Origin: Hafnia psychrotolerans
GTDB taxonomy: Bacteria > Pseudomonadota > Gammaproteobacteria > Enterobacterales > Enterobacteriaceae
Assembly (NCBI RefSeq): GCF_014639435.1
Contig: NZ_BMFZ01000001.1
Location: 296,748-360,747 of the forward strand
DNA: 64,000 bases
Direction of reading: 5' to 3'
In this document: positions 39,102-47,567 of the stretch, piece after piece
How the letters are laid out: every line of letters begins with the position of its first letter
Numbering within the stretch: position 1 is the first letter of the stretch
Made by a program: the position numbers and the translations under genes
Notes under the pieces: model-generated
What the model saw: only the letters and a program-made list of their open reading frames with translations
Database searches by the model: none
What the model was told of the DNA's origin: nothing

Positions 39102-39130
39102 TTGGAAGCTGGGTTTATATCCAGTATTAT
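39102..39130 (+). promoter_or_regulatory. uvrB promoter with embedded LexA (SOS) box
   Basis: The -35 TTGGAA (39102-39107) and -10 TATTAT (39125-39130) are 17 bp apart. The LexA box CTGGGTTTATATCCAG (CTG-N10-CAG, 39109-39124) fills the spacer, the same layout as the E. coli uvrB proximal promoter, where the SOS box also ends at the -10. Confidence 0.88.
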
Positions 39131-39217
39131 ATGGCTGGCAAAAATCGCTGAGTCTTCCATACTGAGTCTCCTTAGCTGGTGTTGTGCATTCTTTCTCTTC
39201 AGTCAGGTAGCCCGTCA

Positions 39218-41224
39218 ATGAGTAAAGTATTCAAACTACATTCCGATTTTAAACCGTCAGGCGATCAGCCTGAGGCCATACGCGCGCTGGAAGATGGGCT
39301 GGAGAATGGGCTTGCGCACCAGACCTTGCTGGGTGTAACCGGTTCAGGGAAGACGTTTACCATCGCCAATGTGATTGCTGACCTTAACCGGCCCACTATG
39401 GTTTTGGCGCCGAACAAGACTCTGGCTGCGCAACTTTATGGCGAGATGAAAGAGTTTTTTCCGGATAACGCCGTTGAATATTTTGTCTCTTATTACGACT
39501 ACTATCAGCCGGAAGCCTATGTGCCGAGTTCTGATACCTTTATTGAAAAAGACGCCTCGATAAACGAACACATCGAGCAAATGCGTCTTTCTGCAACTAA
39601 AGCATTGCTGGAACGCCGCGATGTGATCGTCGTGGCCTCTGTTTCTGCCATCTACGGTTTGGGCGATCCGGACCTCTATCTGAAAATGATGTTGCACCTG
39701 ACCAAGGGCATGATCATCGACCAACGCGCTATCCTGCGCCGCTTAGCTGAGCTGCAATATGCCCGCAACGATCAGGTTTTCCAGCGCAGTACTTTCCGCG
39801 TGCGTGGGGAAGTGATCGACGTCTTCCCTGCGGAGTCAGACGATCTGGCAGTGCGTATTGAGCTGTTTGATCAGGAAGTGGAGCGCCTCTCTTTGTTTGA
39901 TCCGCTGACAGGCCAGGTGCAGCAAGAAATTCCACGTTTCACTATCTATCCCAAAACGCACTATGTAACGCCGCGTGAACGTATCGTGCAGGCAATGGAA
40001 GATATAAAAGTTGAGCTGGCTGACCGGCGCAAAAATCTGCTCGAAAGCAACAAACTGCTGGAAGAGCAGCGCATCAGCCAGCGTACCCAATTTGATCTGG
40101 AGATGATGAACGAGTTGGGTTACTGCTCCGGTATCGAAAACTACTCACGTTATCTCTCAGGGCGTGGGCCTGGCGAGCCGCCACCTACGCTGTTTGATTA
40201 TCTACCGGCTGACGGCCTGCTGATTGTCGATGAGTCTCACGTCACCATTCCGCAGATTGGTGGGATGTACAAAGGCGACCGTTCGCGCAAAGAGACGCTG
40301 GTGGAGTACGGTTTCCGTCTGCCTTCGGCACTCGACAACCGCCCGATGCGGTTTGAGGAATTCGAAGCCGCTGCGCCGCAAAGTATTTATGTCTCAGCGA
40401 CACCGGGCACTTATGAGATGGAGAAGTCAGGCGGCGATGTGGTCGAACAAGTGGTGCGCCCGACCGGGCTGCTTGATCCGCTGATTGAAGTGCGCCCGGT
40501 GGGGACTCAGGTCGACGATCTGCTGTCGGAGATCCGCAAACGCGTCGAGGTTAACGAGCGTGTGCTGGTCACCACGCTCACCAAGCGTATGGCTGAGGAT
40601 TTGACCGAGTATCTGGAAGAACACGGCGAGAAGGTGCGTTACCTGCACTCTGACATCGATACCGTCGAGCGTGTGGAGATCATCCGCGATTTACGCCTGG
40701 GGGAATTCGATGTACTGGTTGGCATCAACTTACTGCGTGAAGGGTTGGATATGCCTGAAGTGTCACTGGTGGCGATCCTTGATGCAGACAAAGAGGGTTT
40801 CCTGCGCTCCGAGCGTTCGCTGATTCAGACGATCGGACGTGCGGCGCGTAACCTAAACGGTAAGGCCATTCTTTATGGTGACAGAATTACCAAGTCCATG
40901 GCGAAAGCCATTGACGAAACTGAACGCCGCCGGGCTAAACAGGAAGCGTATAACATTGAGCACGGTATCACGCCGACAGGGCTGAATAAGAAGATCTCCG
41001 ATATCCTGCAACTTGGTCAGCCGAAGACGAAGAAAAATAAAGATAAACGCGATGCCGCAGCCTCTGAAACCGTCAAACTGCTCACGCCTAAAGCGCTGGA
41101 CCAGCGTATTAAAGAACTTGAGAGCAAGATGTACGCTCACGCGCAGAATCTGGAGTTCGAAGAGGCGGCCAATACGCGCGATGAGTTGCAGGCGTTGCGG
41201 GCGCAATTTATCGCGCTCTCCTGA
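39218..41224 (+). CDS. uvrB: Excinuclease ABC subunit UvrB
   Basis: The 668-residue DNA-repair helicase receives damage from UvrA2 and recruits UvrC. Walker A is GVTGSGKT; the beta-hairpin segment [21 protein letters not shown] is intact, as are [14 protein letters not shown] (motif II), VSATPG (motif III), [28 protein letters not shown] (motif VI) and the C-terminal UVR domain ([20 protein letters not shown]) that binds UvrC. The start MSKVFKLHS at 39218 matches E. coli; an ATG 13 codons upstream is rejected. SOS-controlled. Confidence 0.98.
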   Translation: MSKVFKLHSDFKPSGDQPEAIRALEDGLENGLAHQTLLGVTGSGKTFTIANVIADLNRPTMVLAPNKTLAAQLYGEMKEFFPDNAVEYFVSYYDYYQPEAYVPSSDTFIEKDASINEHIEQMRLSATKALLERRDVIVVASVSAIYGLGDPDLYLKMMLHLTKGMIIDQRAILRRLAELQYARNDQVFQRSTFRVRGEVIDVFPAESDDLAVRIELFDQEVERLSLFDPLTGQVQQEIPRFTIYPKTHYVTPRERIVQAMEDIKVELADRRKNLLESNKLLEEQRISQRTQFDLEMMNELGYCSGIENYSRYLSGRGPGEPPPTLFDYLPADGLLIVDESHVTIPQIGGMYKGDRSRKETLVEYGFRLPSALDNRPMRFEEFEAAAPQSIYVSATPGTYEMEKSGGDVVEQVVRPTGLLDPLIEVRPVGTQVDDLLSEIRKRVEVNERVLVTTLTKRMAEDLTEYLEEHGEKVRYLHSDIDTVERVEIIRDLRLGEFDVLVGINLLREGLDMPEVSLVAILDADKEGFLRSERSLIQTIGRAARNLNGKAILYGDRITKSMAKAIDETERRRAKQEAYNIEHGITPTGLNKKISDILQLGQPKTKKNKDKRDAAASETVKLLTPKALDQRIKELESKMYAHAQNLEFEEAANTRDELQALRAQFIALS

Positions 41225-41227
41225 TAC

Positions 41228-41347
41228 TCGTCATCCTTCCAGCCACAGCGGCGTTGGCTGCCCTCGCGAACCCCAGTCACTTAGTTGGCTAAGCTCCTGG
41301 GGCTTGCTCGGTTGCCGCCTTGCTGCGACTCGAATGATTTAGAGCAT
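41228..41347. repeat. Palindromic intergenic repeat, full-length member 4
   Basis: Outer arms are CATCCTTCCAGCCACAGCGG with GTTGGCTGCC and GGTTGCCGCCTTGCTGCGAC with TCGAATGATTTAGAG. The core hairpin is CCCCAGTCACTTAG...CTAAG-CTCCTGGGG. It lies right after uvrB and gives the clearest full-length example of the family in this window. Confidence 0.75.
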
Positions 41348-41421
41348 TGGCCTGGTAAAAGACTTGTACCGTTGGGTAAACCTGATTAAGGTATGCGCCA
41401 GCAAAAATTCAGGACAAGACA

Positions 41422-41781
41422 ATGACAACACAGCCACCGAAAGATCCTCTGCACGGCCTCACGCTGGAAGCGCTGCTGACCGCGCTGGTCGATAACTTTG
41501 GCTGGCCCGCACTGGCTTCGCGGGTGAACATCAATTGTTTTAAGAGTGACCCGAGTATCAAGTCCAGCCTGAAGTTTCTGCGTCGCACGCCCTGGGCACG
41601 CAAAGAAGTGGAAACGCTGTATCTGGATTTTGTCGAAGGCCATTTGCGCCCGGATACGGTGACTCGCAGTAAACGCCGCACGCCGTTATCCGAGCAGAAA
41701 CCGCAACAACTGAAAGTCAGTACAGCCAAACCCGCCGCAGATAGCCCATGGAATAACCATCCGCTGACTAAAAAACCTTAA
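41422..41781 (+). CDS. VF530-family (DUF2132) protein
   Basis: The 119-residue protein starts [35 protein letters not shown] and continues [29 protein letters not shown], the diagnostic VF530/DUF2132 sequence, followed by a disordered basic tail (about residues 75-119). The Vibrio VF530 structure suggested DNA binding from its fold, but no function is established. The gene overlaps the end of convergent ybhK by 4 bp and is not present at this site in E. coli. Confidence 0.85.
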   Translation: MTTQPPKDPLHGLTLEALLTALVDNFGWPALASRVNINCFKSDPSIKSSLKFLRRTPWARKEVETLYLDFVEGHLRPDTVTRSKRRTPLSEQKPQQLKVSTAKPAADSPWNNHPLTKKP

Positions 41782-42686
41782 ATCATACGCTGTAGTGCTT
41801 CTTCCAGGGCTTTGCGTAGCAGCTCGCGGTCATGACGGTAGGGAATATCGCTGGCCTCGAGCGTGGTTTGAATGATCAGCCGTTCACCTGCGTCATCAAT
41901 ATTCACTTGAGGCCCGACGATAGCGGCATCAACGGCGCGCAGCCCGATCTGTTGTTCAATTAGCGACAGTTTGTCGTGCAGCGTCAGTGACGCAGCGGCT
42001 ACGCTCAACTCTTTCCCCAGATTGCCGATGTAAACAATGTGCGCCCGGCTGCGCCGCAGCGCCTGTGTCAAATCTTTCATCAGCAGCAGTGGCATCAGGC
42101 TAGTGTAGAAACTGCCCGGCCCAATCAGCACCAGATCGGCTTCCTTGATGGCAAGGATCGCTTCGCGCGTCGCTGTAACTTGTGGGACCAGCATCAGTTC
42201 GTGCGGGATTTGTGCCAGTTTATCCACATTCACTTCCCCATGAACCCACTCGCCGTTGGCATCTCGCGCCGCCAGATCGACGGGCTGTTCTGACATTGGG
42301 ATCAGCTCGGCGTCAACTTTCAGCAGACTGCGAACCAAATTAATGGCTTCCAGTGGGCGCACACTAAGATGATCAAGGGCACGTAGCATCAGGTTGCCAA
42401 GGTTGTGTCCGGCCAGTTCACCCTGACCGCTGAAGCGGTACTCAAACATTGCCGACGCAACGCTGGGCTCCGTGATCAGCTGATTAAGACAGTTGCGCGT
42501 ATCGCCCCAGGCAATGCCACCTTCGGAACTGCGGATGCGACCGGTTGAGGCGCCGTTGTCGGTGGTGGTGACGATACCGGTCAAGCGCGACCCCAGCGTC
42601 GAGAGAGCGGACATCACGCGGCCGAGGCCATGTCCTCCGCCTAACGCCACCACACGGTCGAGGTCAGCTAACGTACGATTGCGCAT
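41778..42686 (-). CDS. ybhK: YvcK/YbhK family protein (CofD-like)
   Basis: The 302-residue protein has [47 protein letters not shown] and [17 protein letters not shown], hallmarks of the YvcK/GluP family. B. subtilis YvcK binds UDP-GlcNAc and is needed for growth on gluconeogenic carbon. Those data are from Gram-positives; the E. coli role is unknown. The position between uvrB and moaA is as in E. coli. Confidence 0.94.
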   Translation of the reverse strand: MRNRTLADLDRVVALGGGHGLGRVMSALSTLGSRLTGIVTTTDNGASTGRIRSSEGGIAWGDTRNCLNQLITEPSVASAMFEYRFSGQGELAGHNLGNLMLRALDHLSVRPLEAINLVRSLLKVDAELIPMSEQPVDLAARDANGEWVHGEVNVDKLAQIPHELMLVPQVTATREAILAIKEADLVLIGPGSFYTSLMPLLLMKDLTQALRRSRAHIVYIGNLGKELSVAAASLTLHDKLSLIEQQIGLRAVDAAIVGPQVNIDDAGERLIIQTTLEASDIPYRHDRELLRKALEEALQRMI

Positions 42687-42698
42687 AAATTTCCTTGT

Positions 42699-42774
42699 AC
42701 CCTTTATATTTCGAGCCGCAGATGCGTTGGCTGTTCACCATCACCTTCCTGCGATTCGCATTATTTGGGGCATT
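42699..42774. repeat. Palindromic intergenic repeat, short member 5
   Basis: TTTCGAGCCGCAGATGCGTT with GGCTG and CCTTCCTGCGATTCGCATTA with TTTGGGGCA match the arms of the repeat at 41228; the middle is reduced. It lies between ybhK and the moaA control region. Confidence 0.6.
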
Positions 42775-42906
42775 AATAATGACATCCGGGATTTTTACCT
42801 AATTATGCAACAAGATGTTATCTCTTACATGTCTGAAAGGATGAAAAATCGCAGATAAAAAAGCAAGGTGAATGTTGATAGCTGCAGCGTTCTGGAGGTT
42901 AAAAAT

Positions 42907-42930
42907 CGTTATATATCAATATTTATAACG
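42907..42930 (+). promoter_or_regulatory. ModE box upstream of moaA
   Basis: CGTTATAT and TTATAACG are separated by 8 bp, the same 24-bp geometry as the box before modA. The outer palindrome TCGTTATA/TATAACGA is perfect. Molybdate-bound ModE activates moaA in E. coli. A TAGAAT -10-like hexamer follows at 42964-42969. Confidence 0.88.
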
Positions 42931-43017
42931 AAAACCGCCTTGTTGATACGCCTTTTACGGCGTTAGAATAGCCGCTGTAACCCGTGTTTTTTCGCCGGCA
43001 ATGGCTGCCGAAAAAAT

Positions 43018-43160
43018 CAAACTCCTAGCCCTGATACCTAAGTTGTTTTTCTGCTGCGGATAGTACCCATCGCGTTGTCAGAAAAACGATAAGGTTTCCT
43101 GGCCGTGGCTCAGCCACCAGGGTGCGAGGCAGAAATGCCTGCATCTCCCGTATTTGGAAA
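43018..43160 (+). promoter_or_regulatory. Molybdenum cofactor (Moco) riboswitch
   Basis: The moaA leader contains the conserved blocks of the Moco RNA motif: ACTCCTAGCC near 43021, GGCCGTGGCTCAGCCACC near 43101, then GGTGCGAGGC-AGAAAT-GCCTGC and TCTCCCG ending by 43150. GTGGCT/AGCCAC and GAGGC/GCCT form clear hairpins. In E. coli the element binds Moco and shuts down moaA translation. Boundaries are approximate. The moaA ribosome site GGAAAGG lies just downstream. Confidence 0.85.
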
Positions 43161-43169
43161 GGTGTTAAG

Positions 43170-44156
43170 GTGCTTCAACTTACCGATGCTTTTGCTCGCA
43201 AGTTTTATTACTTGCGGCTTTCTATTACTGACGTGTGCAACTTTCGTTGCTCCTATTGCCTGCCTGACGGTTACAAACCGCATGGACACAGCAATAAAAG
43301 TTTTTTGTCTCTGGACGAAATTCGCCGTATCAGCCGCGCGTTTGCTCATTTAGGAACGGAAAAAGTGCGCCTGACTGGCGGGGAACCCTCGCTGCGCCGC
43401 GATTTTTGCGACATCATCGCTGCCGTTCGCGAAAATCCTTCCATCAAAACGCTGGCTGTGACCACCAATGGTTATCGCATGGCGCGTGATATCAACAAAT
43501 GGCACGATGCCGGGCTGACCAACATCAACGTCAGTGTTGACAGCCTCGACGCCCGCCAATTTCATGCTATCACCGGGCAGGATAAATTCCGCGAGGTGAT
43601 GGACGGCATTGATGCCGCGTTTGACGCCGGTTTCAGCAAGGTAAAAGTGAATGCCGTGCTGATGCGCGATGTCAATCATGCCAGCCTAAGCACCTTCCTC
43701 GACTGGATCAAAACCCGTCCGATCCAGTTGCGTTTCATTGAACTGATGGAAACCGGCGACGGCGGCGATCTGTTTCGCAAACATCACGTCTCCGGCGAAG
43801 TGTTGCGCGAGCAGTTGGTGCGTCAGGGCTGGCAGTTGCAGCTCCGCTCCCGCAGCGATGGTCCGGCACAGGTGTTCAGTCATCCGGATTATCTTGGCGA
43901 AATCGGCTTGATCATGCCTTACGAAAAAGACTTCTGTGCCAGTTGTAACCGCCTGCGCGTGTCTGCCATCGGCAACTTGCATTTGTGCTTGTTCGGCGAG
44001 CAGGGCATTCCCCTGCGTGATTTACTGGCCGATGATATGCAGCAGGAAGACCTGATGGATCGCATTCAGGGCGGCCTCAGCCGTAAAAAACAGACTCACT
44101 TTCTGCATGAAGGTAATACCGGTATCACTCAGAACCTGTCGTTTATCGGCGGCTGA
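43170..44156 (+). CDS. moaA: GTP 3',8-cyclase MoaA
   Basis: The 328-residue radical-SAM enzyme converts GTP to 3',8-cyclo-7,8-dihydro-GTP, the first step of molybdopterin synthesis. The N-terminal cluster motif is [10 protein letters not shown] and the C-terminal cluster Cys residues lie in [25 protein letters not shown]; the C-terminal GG is present (FIGG). A GTG start at 43170 ([18 protein letters not shown]) behind GGAAAGG aligns with E. coli; the longer frame from 43122 would run through the riboswitch. Confidence 0.96.
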   Translation: MLQLTDAFARKFYYLRLSITDVCNFRCSYCLPDGYKPHGHSNKSFLSLDEIRRISRAFAHLGTEKVRLTGGEPSLRRDFCDIIAAVRENPSIKTLAVTTNGYRMARDINKWHDAGLTNINVSVDSLDARQFHAITGQDKFREVMDGIDAAFDAGFSKVKVNAVLMRDVNHASLSTFLDWIKTRPIQLRFIELMETGDGGDLFRKHHVSGEVLREQLVRQGWQLQLRSRSDGPAQVFSHPDYLGEIGLIMPYEKDFCASCNRLRVSAIGNLHLCLFGEQGIPLRDLLADDMQQEDLMDRIQGGLSRKKQTHFLHEGNTGITQNLSFIGG

Positions 44157-44187
44157 AACCGGCACCAATCGTTTAAGGAGCAAACTG

Positions 44188-44700
44188 ATGAGCAAAGCCA
44201 GCAAAGAATTTTTGCCGTTATCTGTGGCGATCATGACCGTCTCAGATCGCCGTACCGACGAGGAAGACACCTCCGGGCATTACCTGAAAGACGCGGCGAC
44301 ACAAGCCGGACATCATGTTGTCGCGCAGCAAATCGTTAAAGAAAGTCTCTACAGCATTCGCGCTGTCGCATCCGCCTGGATTGCCGATGAAAATATTCAG
44401 GCGATTTTGATCAACGGTGGCACCGGCTTCAACGCCGGTAACAACACGCCGGAAGCCTTGAAGCCGCTGTTTGACCGTGAAATCGAAGGCTTTGGCGAGC
44501 TGTTCCGCATGGTGTCGTTTGAAGATATCGGCACCTCGACCATTCAGTCGCGTGCTATCGCCGGACTCGCTAACCAAACGGTGATTTTCGCCATGCCGGG
44601 TTCTACCCGTGCTTGCCAGACAGCCTGGGATAACATCATTGAAGCCCAGCTCGACGCCCGTCAGGGACCTTGTAATTTCACGCCACATTTGAAGAAATAA
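44188..44700 (+). CDS. moaB: Molybdenum cofactor biosynthesis protein MoaB
   Basis: The 170-residue protein has the E. coli length and the MPT-adenylyltransferase-like fold: [40 protein letters not shown] and [18 protein letters not shown]. Homologous domains adenylylate molybdopterin; in E. coli MogA does this and MoaB's job is unclear. The ATG at 44188 follows AAGGAG; an upstream ATG inside moaA is rejected. Confidence 0.96.
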   Translation: MSKASKEFLPLSVAIMTVSDRRTDEEDTSGHYLKDAATQAGHHVVAQQIVKESLYSIRAVASAWIADENIQAILINGGTGFNAGNNTPEALKPLFDREIEGFGELFRMVSFEDIGTSTIQSRAIAGLANQTVIFAMPGSTRACQTAWDNIIEAQLDARQGPCNFTPHLKK

Positions 44701-44702
44701 GC

Positions 44703-45182
44703 ATGTCTGAACTCACTCATATTAACGCTTCCGGCGATGCCCACATGGTGGACGTCTCCGGTAAAGCCGAAACCGTTCGTGAAGCCCGCGCCGAAGCCTT
44801 TGTCGAAATGGCTGAAAGCACGCTGGCGATGATCATCGGCGGTAATCACCATAAAGGTGACGTGTTCGCCGCCGCGCGCATTGCCGGTATTCAAGCCGCG
44901 AAGAAAACCTGGGATCTGATCCCGCTGTGCCATCCATTGCTACTGACTAAAGTCGAAGTGAATCTGGAAGCGCAACCAGAACATAACCGCGTGCGCATCG
45001 AATCCCGCTGTCGTCTGAGTGGTAAAACCGGCGTAGAGATGGAAGCACTCACTGCGGCTTCAGTCGCCGCGCTGACGATTTATGACATGTGCAAAGCAGT
45101 GCAGAAAGACATGGTGATCGGCCCGATCCGCTTGCTGGAAAAAACCGGCGGGAAATCCGGCACCTTTAAGGTGGCACCATGA
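44703..45182 (+). CDS. moaC: Cyclic pyranopterin monophosphate synthase MoaC
   Basis: The 159-residue enzyme turns the MoaA product into c[71 protein letters not shown] and the catalytic Lys in LEKTGGKSG are all conserved. It starts 2 bp after moaB and overlaps moaD by 4 bp. Confidence 0.97.
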   Translation: MSELTHINASGDAHMVDVSGKAETVREARAEAFVEMAESTLAMIIGGNHHKGDVFAAARIAGIQAAKKTWDLIPLCHPLLLTKVEVNLEAQPEHNRVRIESRCRLSGKTGVEMEALTAASVAALTIYDMCKAVQKDMVIGPIRLLEKTGGKSGTFKVAP

Positions 45183-45424
45183 TTGAGATTTTATTCTTTG
45201 CGCAAGTGCGCGAACTGATTGGTACCTCTGCGTTGCAACTGCCGGCTGAGTTCGCGACGGTTGACGATTTACGTCATTCACTGACTGAGCGCGGTGACCG
45301 CTGGGCGCTGGCGCTGGAATCGGGCAAATTGTTGGTGGCGGTGAATCAGACGCTGACCGATATGGCGCATCCATTGAACGCGGGCGACGAAGTGGCATTC
45401 TTCCCGCCGGTGACCGGAGGCTGA
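45179..45424 (+). CDS. moaD: Molybdopterin synthase small subunit MoaD
   Basis: The 81-residue ubiquitin-like sulfur carrier ends in the required Gly-Gly (FFPPVTGG), whose thiocarboxylate donates sulfur to cPMP in the MoaE active site. The start overlaps the moaC stop (ATGA). Length and ending match the family. Confidence 0.96.
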   Translation: MIEILFFAQVRELIGTSALQLPAEFATVDDLRHSLTERGDRWALALESGKLLVAVNQTLTDMAHPLNAGDEVAFFPPVTGG

Positions 45425-45425
45425 G

Positions 45426-45878
45426 ATGGACCAGACCAAAATCATTGTTGATGCCGCGCCGTTCAACGTCGGTGATGAATATAACTGGTTGGCGCAGTCC
45501 GACGCCGACGGAGCCGTCGTGACCTTCACCGGCAAAGTGCGTAATCACAATCTGGGTAGTCACGTCAGCGCGTTAACACTAGAGCACTATCCCGGCATGA
45601 CCGAAAAAGCGCTGGCTGAAATTGTGGCTGAAGCCCGTCATCGCTGGCCGTTACAGCGAGTCTCTGTGTATCACCGTATTGGCGCGATGTATCCCGGCGA
45701 TGAAATTGTGTTTGTCGGCGTGACCAGTGGGCACCGTGGCATGGCGTTTGACGCCACCGAATTCATCATGGACTACCTGAAAACCCGGGCACCTTTCTGG
45801 AAGCAGGAAATGACGGAGCAAGGCGAGCGCTGGGTTGATGCCCGCCACAGTGACGAGGATGCGGCAAAGCGCTGGTAA
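45426..45878 (+). CDS. moaE: Molybdopterin synthase catalytic subunit MoaE
   Basis: The 150-residue subunit forms a heterotetramer with MoaD and converts cPMP to molybdopterin. GAVVTFTGKVRNHN, LEHYPGMTEKAL, YHRIGAMYPGDEIVFVGVTSGHRGMAF and the catalytic Lys residues in KTRAPFWKQE are present. It follows moaD by one base. Confidence 0.97.
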   Translation: MDQTKIIVDAAPFNVGDEYNWLAQSDADGAVVTFTGKVRNHNLGSHVSALTLEHYPGMTEKALAEIVAEARHRWPLQRVSVYHRIGAMYPGDEIVFVGVTSGHRGMAFDATEFIMDYLKTRAPFWKQEMTEQGERWVDARHSDEDAAKRW

Positions 45879-45996
45879 ACTGTCACTAAACCTTACGCTT
45901 ACAACCGCGCAGTGCGGCAGATTTGTGATAATGTTATGCAACAGGCGGCCTGTTTTTAGGGCCTATTTTTTGTCCTCCATGCAAGAGGTAATCATC

Positions 45997-46707
45997 ATGG
46001 ATCGATATCCACGCAGTAATGGCTCGATTGTTGAACGTGCTAACAGCGGCATTCAGGCTTATATGGCGCAGGTCTATGGTTGGATGACCTGTGGTTTGTT
46101 ACTCACTGCTTTCGTTGCTTGGTATGCGTCAAATTCTTACGCCATCCAGAGTTTTGTATTCTCAAGCCAAATTACATTCTTTGGCTTGATCATCGCCCAA
46201 CTGGCATTGGTTTTCGTTATTTCCGGTATGGTGAATCGCTTGAGCGGAACGGTGGCAACGGGGCTGTTTATGCTCTATTCCGCGCTGACCGGATTGACGC
46301 TTTCCAGTATTTTTACGGTTTATACCGGCGAGTCCATTTTCGGCACTTTCATTGTGGCGGGCGGTATGTTCGGTGCAATGAGCGTTTACGGTTATGTGAC
46401 TAAGCGTGATTTGAGTGGTATCGGCAGCATGTTATTTATGGCGCTGATTGGTTTGGTTCTGGCGTCACTGGTGAATATGTGGCTGAAAAGCTCCGGCCTT
46501 GCCAACATCATTTCTTATGCTGGCGTGCTGATCTTCGTCGGTTTGACCGCATATGACACTCAGAAGCTGAAAAACATGGGTGAGCAGTTGTCGGTCGATG
46601 ACAAAGACAACTTCCGTAAATACTCGATTGTGGGTGCGCTGACGTTGTACTTAGACTTCATCAACCTGTTCCTGATGCTTTTACGCATCTTTGGCAACCG
46701 CCGTTAA
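45997..46707 (+). CDS. ybhL: Bax inhibitor-1/YccA family membrane protein YbhL
   Basis: The 236-residue protein has seven hydrophobic segments and the BI-1 family marks MAQVYGWMTCGLLLTAFVAWY near the N-terminus and LIFVGLTAYDTQKLKNMGEQ near TM6-7, with the paired Asp residues typical of pH-sensitive calcium-leak members. The bacterial role is not settled. ATG 45997 follows AAGAGGT. It lies downstream of moaE as in E. coli. Confidence 0.93.
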   Translation: MDRYPRSNGSIVERANSGIQAYMAQVYGWMTCGLLLTAFVAWYASNSYAIQSFVFSSQITFFGLIIAQLALVFVISGMVNRLSGTVATGLFMLYSALTGLTLSSIFTVYTGESIFGTFIVAGGMFGAMSVYGYVTKRDLSGIGSMLFMALIGLVLASLVNMWLKSSGLANIISYAGVLIFVGLTAYDTQKLKNMGEQLSVDDKDNFRKYSIVGALTLYLDFINLFLMLLRIFGNRR

Positions 46708-46728
46708 GGTTTTTGATTGCCTATGTGA

Positions 46729-46758
46729 GGGGGCGCTGAAAAGTGCCCCTTTCTTTTT
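46729..46758 (+). terminator. ybhL terminator
   Basis: GGGGGCGC-TGAAAA-GTGCCCC is followed by TTTCTTTTT. It ends the ybhL transcript just before the mosaic repeat. Confidence 0.9.
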
Positions 46759-46784
46759 GGGTGGCAGCCCAGTACTGCTTCAGC

Positions 46785-47390
46785 TTCAACTTCAAGGTCG
46801 TGGGCGTCGGCCCACACCGACCAAAGGCCCGCAGGCGCTCGGGCCTTTGGAATCCGAGCTTTTTTAAAACAGCAGCTTCGCAGGTCACAATGGCCGTGTT
46901 TCAGATGCCACAGCGATAGCCGCAAAATGTCAGCCCTGCGGGCTTCCCGGCTGCGGGTTTGAGCCAACGGAAAAGACGTTGTCTCGCCACCGACTTGCCG
47001 GTGACATTTTGAATGCGGCCTAAGCTTCTTCAAAATTCCAAACCCAAACCCAAACCCAAACCCAAACCCAAATTCACATTCACATTCACATTCACATTCA
47101 CATTCAAAACCAGACTGGTATTGGTTTTAAAAAAAGTATGGGCCGCATTCAAAAATGGCGCTGAGCAAGAGGTGGAAAACCGCGAGTCTTTTTACGCGGG
47201 TTGTAACCCGCAGCGAAGGCACCGCCTAAGCGGCGACATTTTGCGGCTATAACGGAAATGCCTGAAACACGGCCATTGTGACTCGCGCAGCTGCGGTGTT
47301 ACAGCAGCAAAAAACGCAGGATTCCAAAGGAGGTTCGTTTAAACCTCCTTTGGGCCAGTGTGGGCGGCGAGCCCACGACCTTGACGTTGA
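46785..47390. repeat. Large inverted mosaic repeat with variable hairpins
   Basis: A left arm (46785-47020) and a right arm (47141-47390) are inverted copies. Conserved linkers match exactly in reverse complement: a 21-bp block at 46884-46904 and 47262-47282, a 16-bp block (ATAGCCGCAAAATGTC) at 46916-46931 and 47235-47250, and TTTTGAATGCGGCC at 47007-47020 and 47141-47154. Between linkers the hairpins differ in sequence but keep pairing: CCAAAGGCCCG/CGGGCCTTTGG (46821-46850) against CCAAAGGAGGTT/AACCTCCTTTGG (47324-47352), and GTGGGC/GCCCAC in both. It lies between ybhL and mdtG. No protein is recognised in it. Confidence 0.85.
47038..47106. repeat. Two adjacent hexanucleotide microsatellites at the palindrome apex
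   Basis: Five exact AACCCA units (47041-47070) are followed by five ATTCAC units (47072-47101) plus a partial sixth. They sit exactly at the centre between the two inverted mosaic arms. Such runs can change copy number by slippage. Confidence 0.92.
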
Positions 47391-47553
47391 AATTGAATTG
47401 AAAAGCCAATTCGGATCGTAATCCGAACGCATCGTGTGTGGGCCGACGCCCACGACCTTGACGTTGAAATTGAATTGAAAAGCCAGTTCGGATCGCAATC
47501 CGAACACATCGTGTGTGGGCCGACGCCCACGACCTTGACGTTGAAATTGAATT
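47357..47553. repeat. 78-bp tandem repeat, about 2.5 copies
   Basis: Units start at 47357, 47435 and 47513, a period of exactly 78 bp. Each unit has GTGGGC...GCCCAC, CACGACCTTGACGTTGAAAT, TGAATTGAAAAGCCA and the hairpin TTCGGAT-CGTA-ATCCGAA (CGCA in copy 2). Copy 3 stops after TTGAATT. Copies 1 and 2 differ at few sites. The GTTGAA/ATTGAA runs are again 6-bp periodic. The array reaches nearly to the mdtG stop codon at 47568. Confidence 0.92.
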
Positions 47554-47567
47554 TAAGAAATTTGAAA

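Noticed and set aside
47013-47252. Open frame with a Lys-Pro repeat followed by a Phe-Thr repeat
   Set aside because: The repeats are just translations of the AACCCA and ATTCAC hexamers; no ribosome site, and the rest is inverted-repeat sequence.
47357-47553. CRISPR-like array
   Set aside because: Units are contiguous 78-bp repeats without unique spacers, and no cas genes are in the window.
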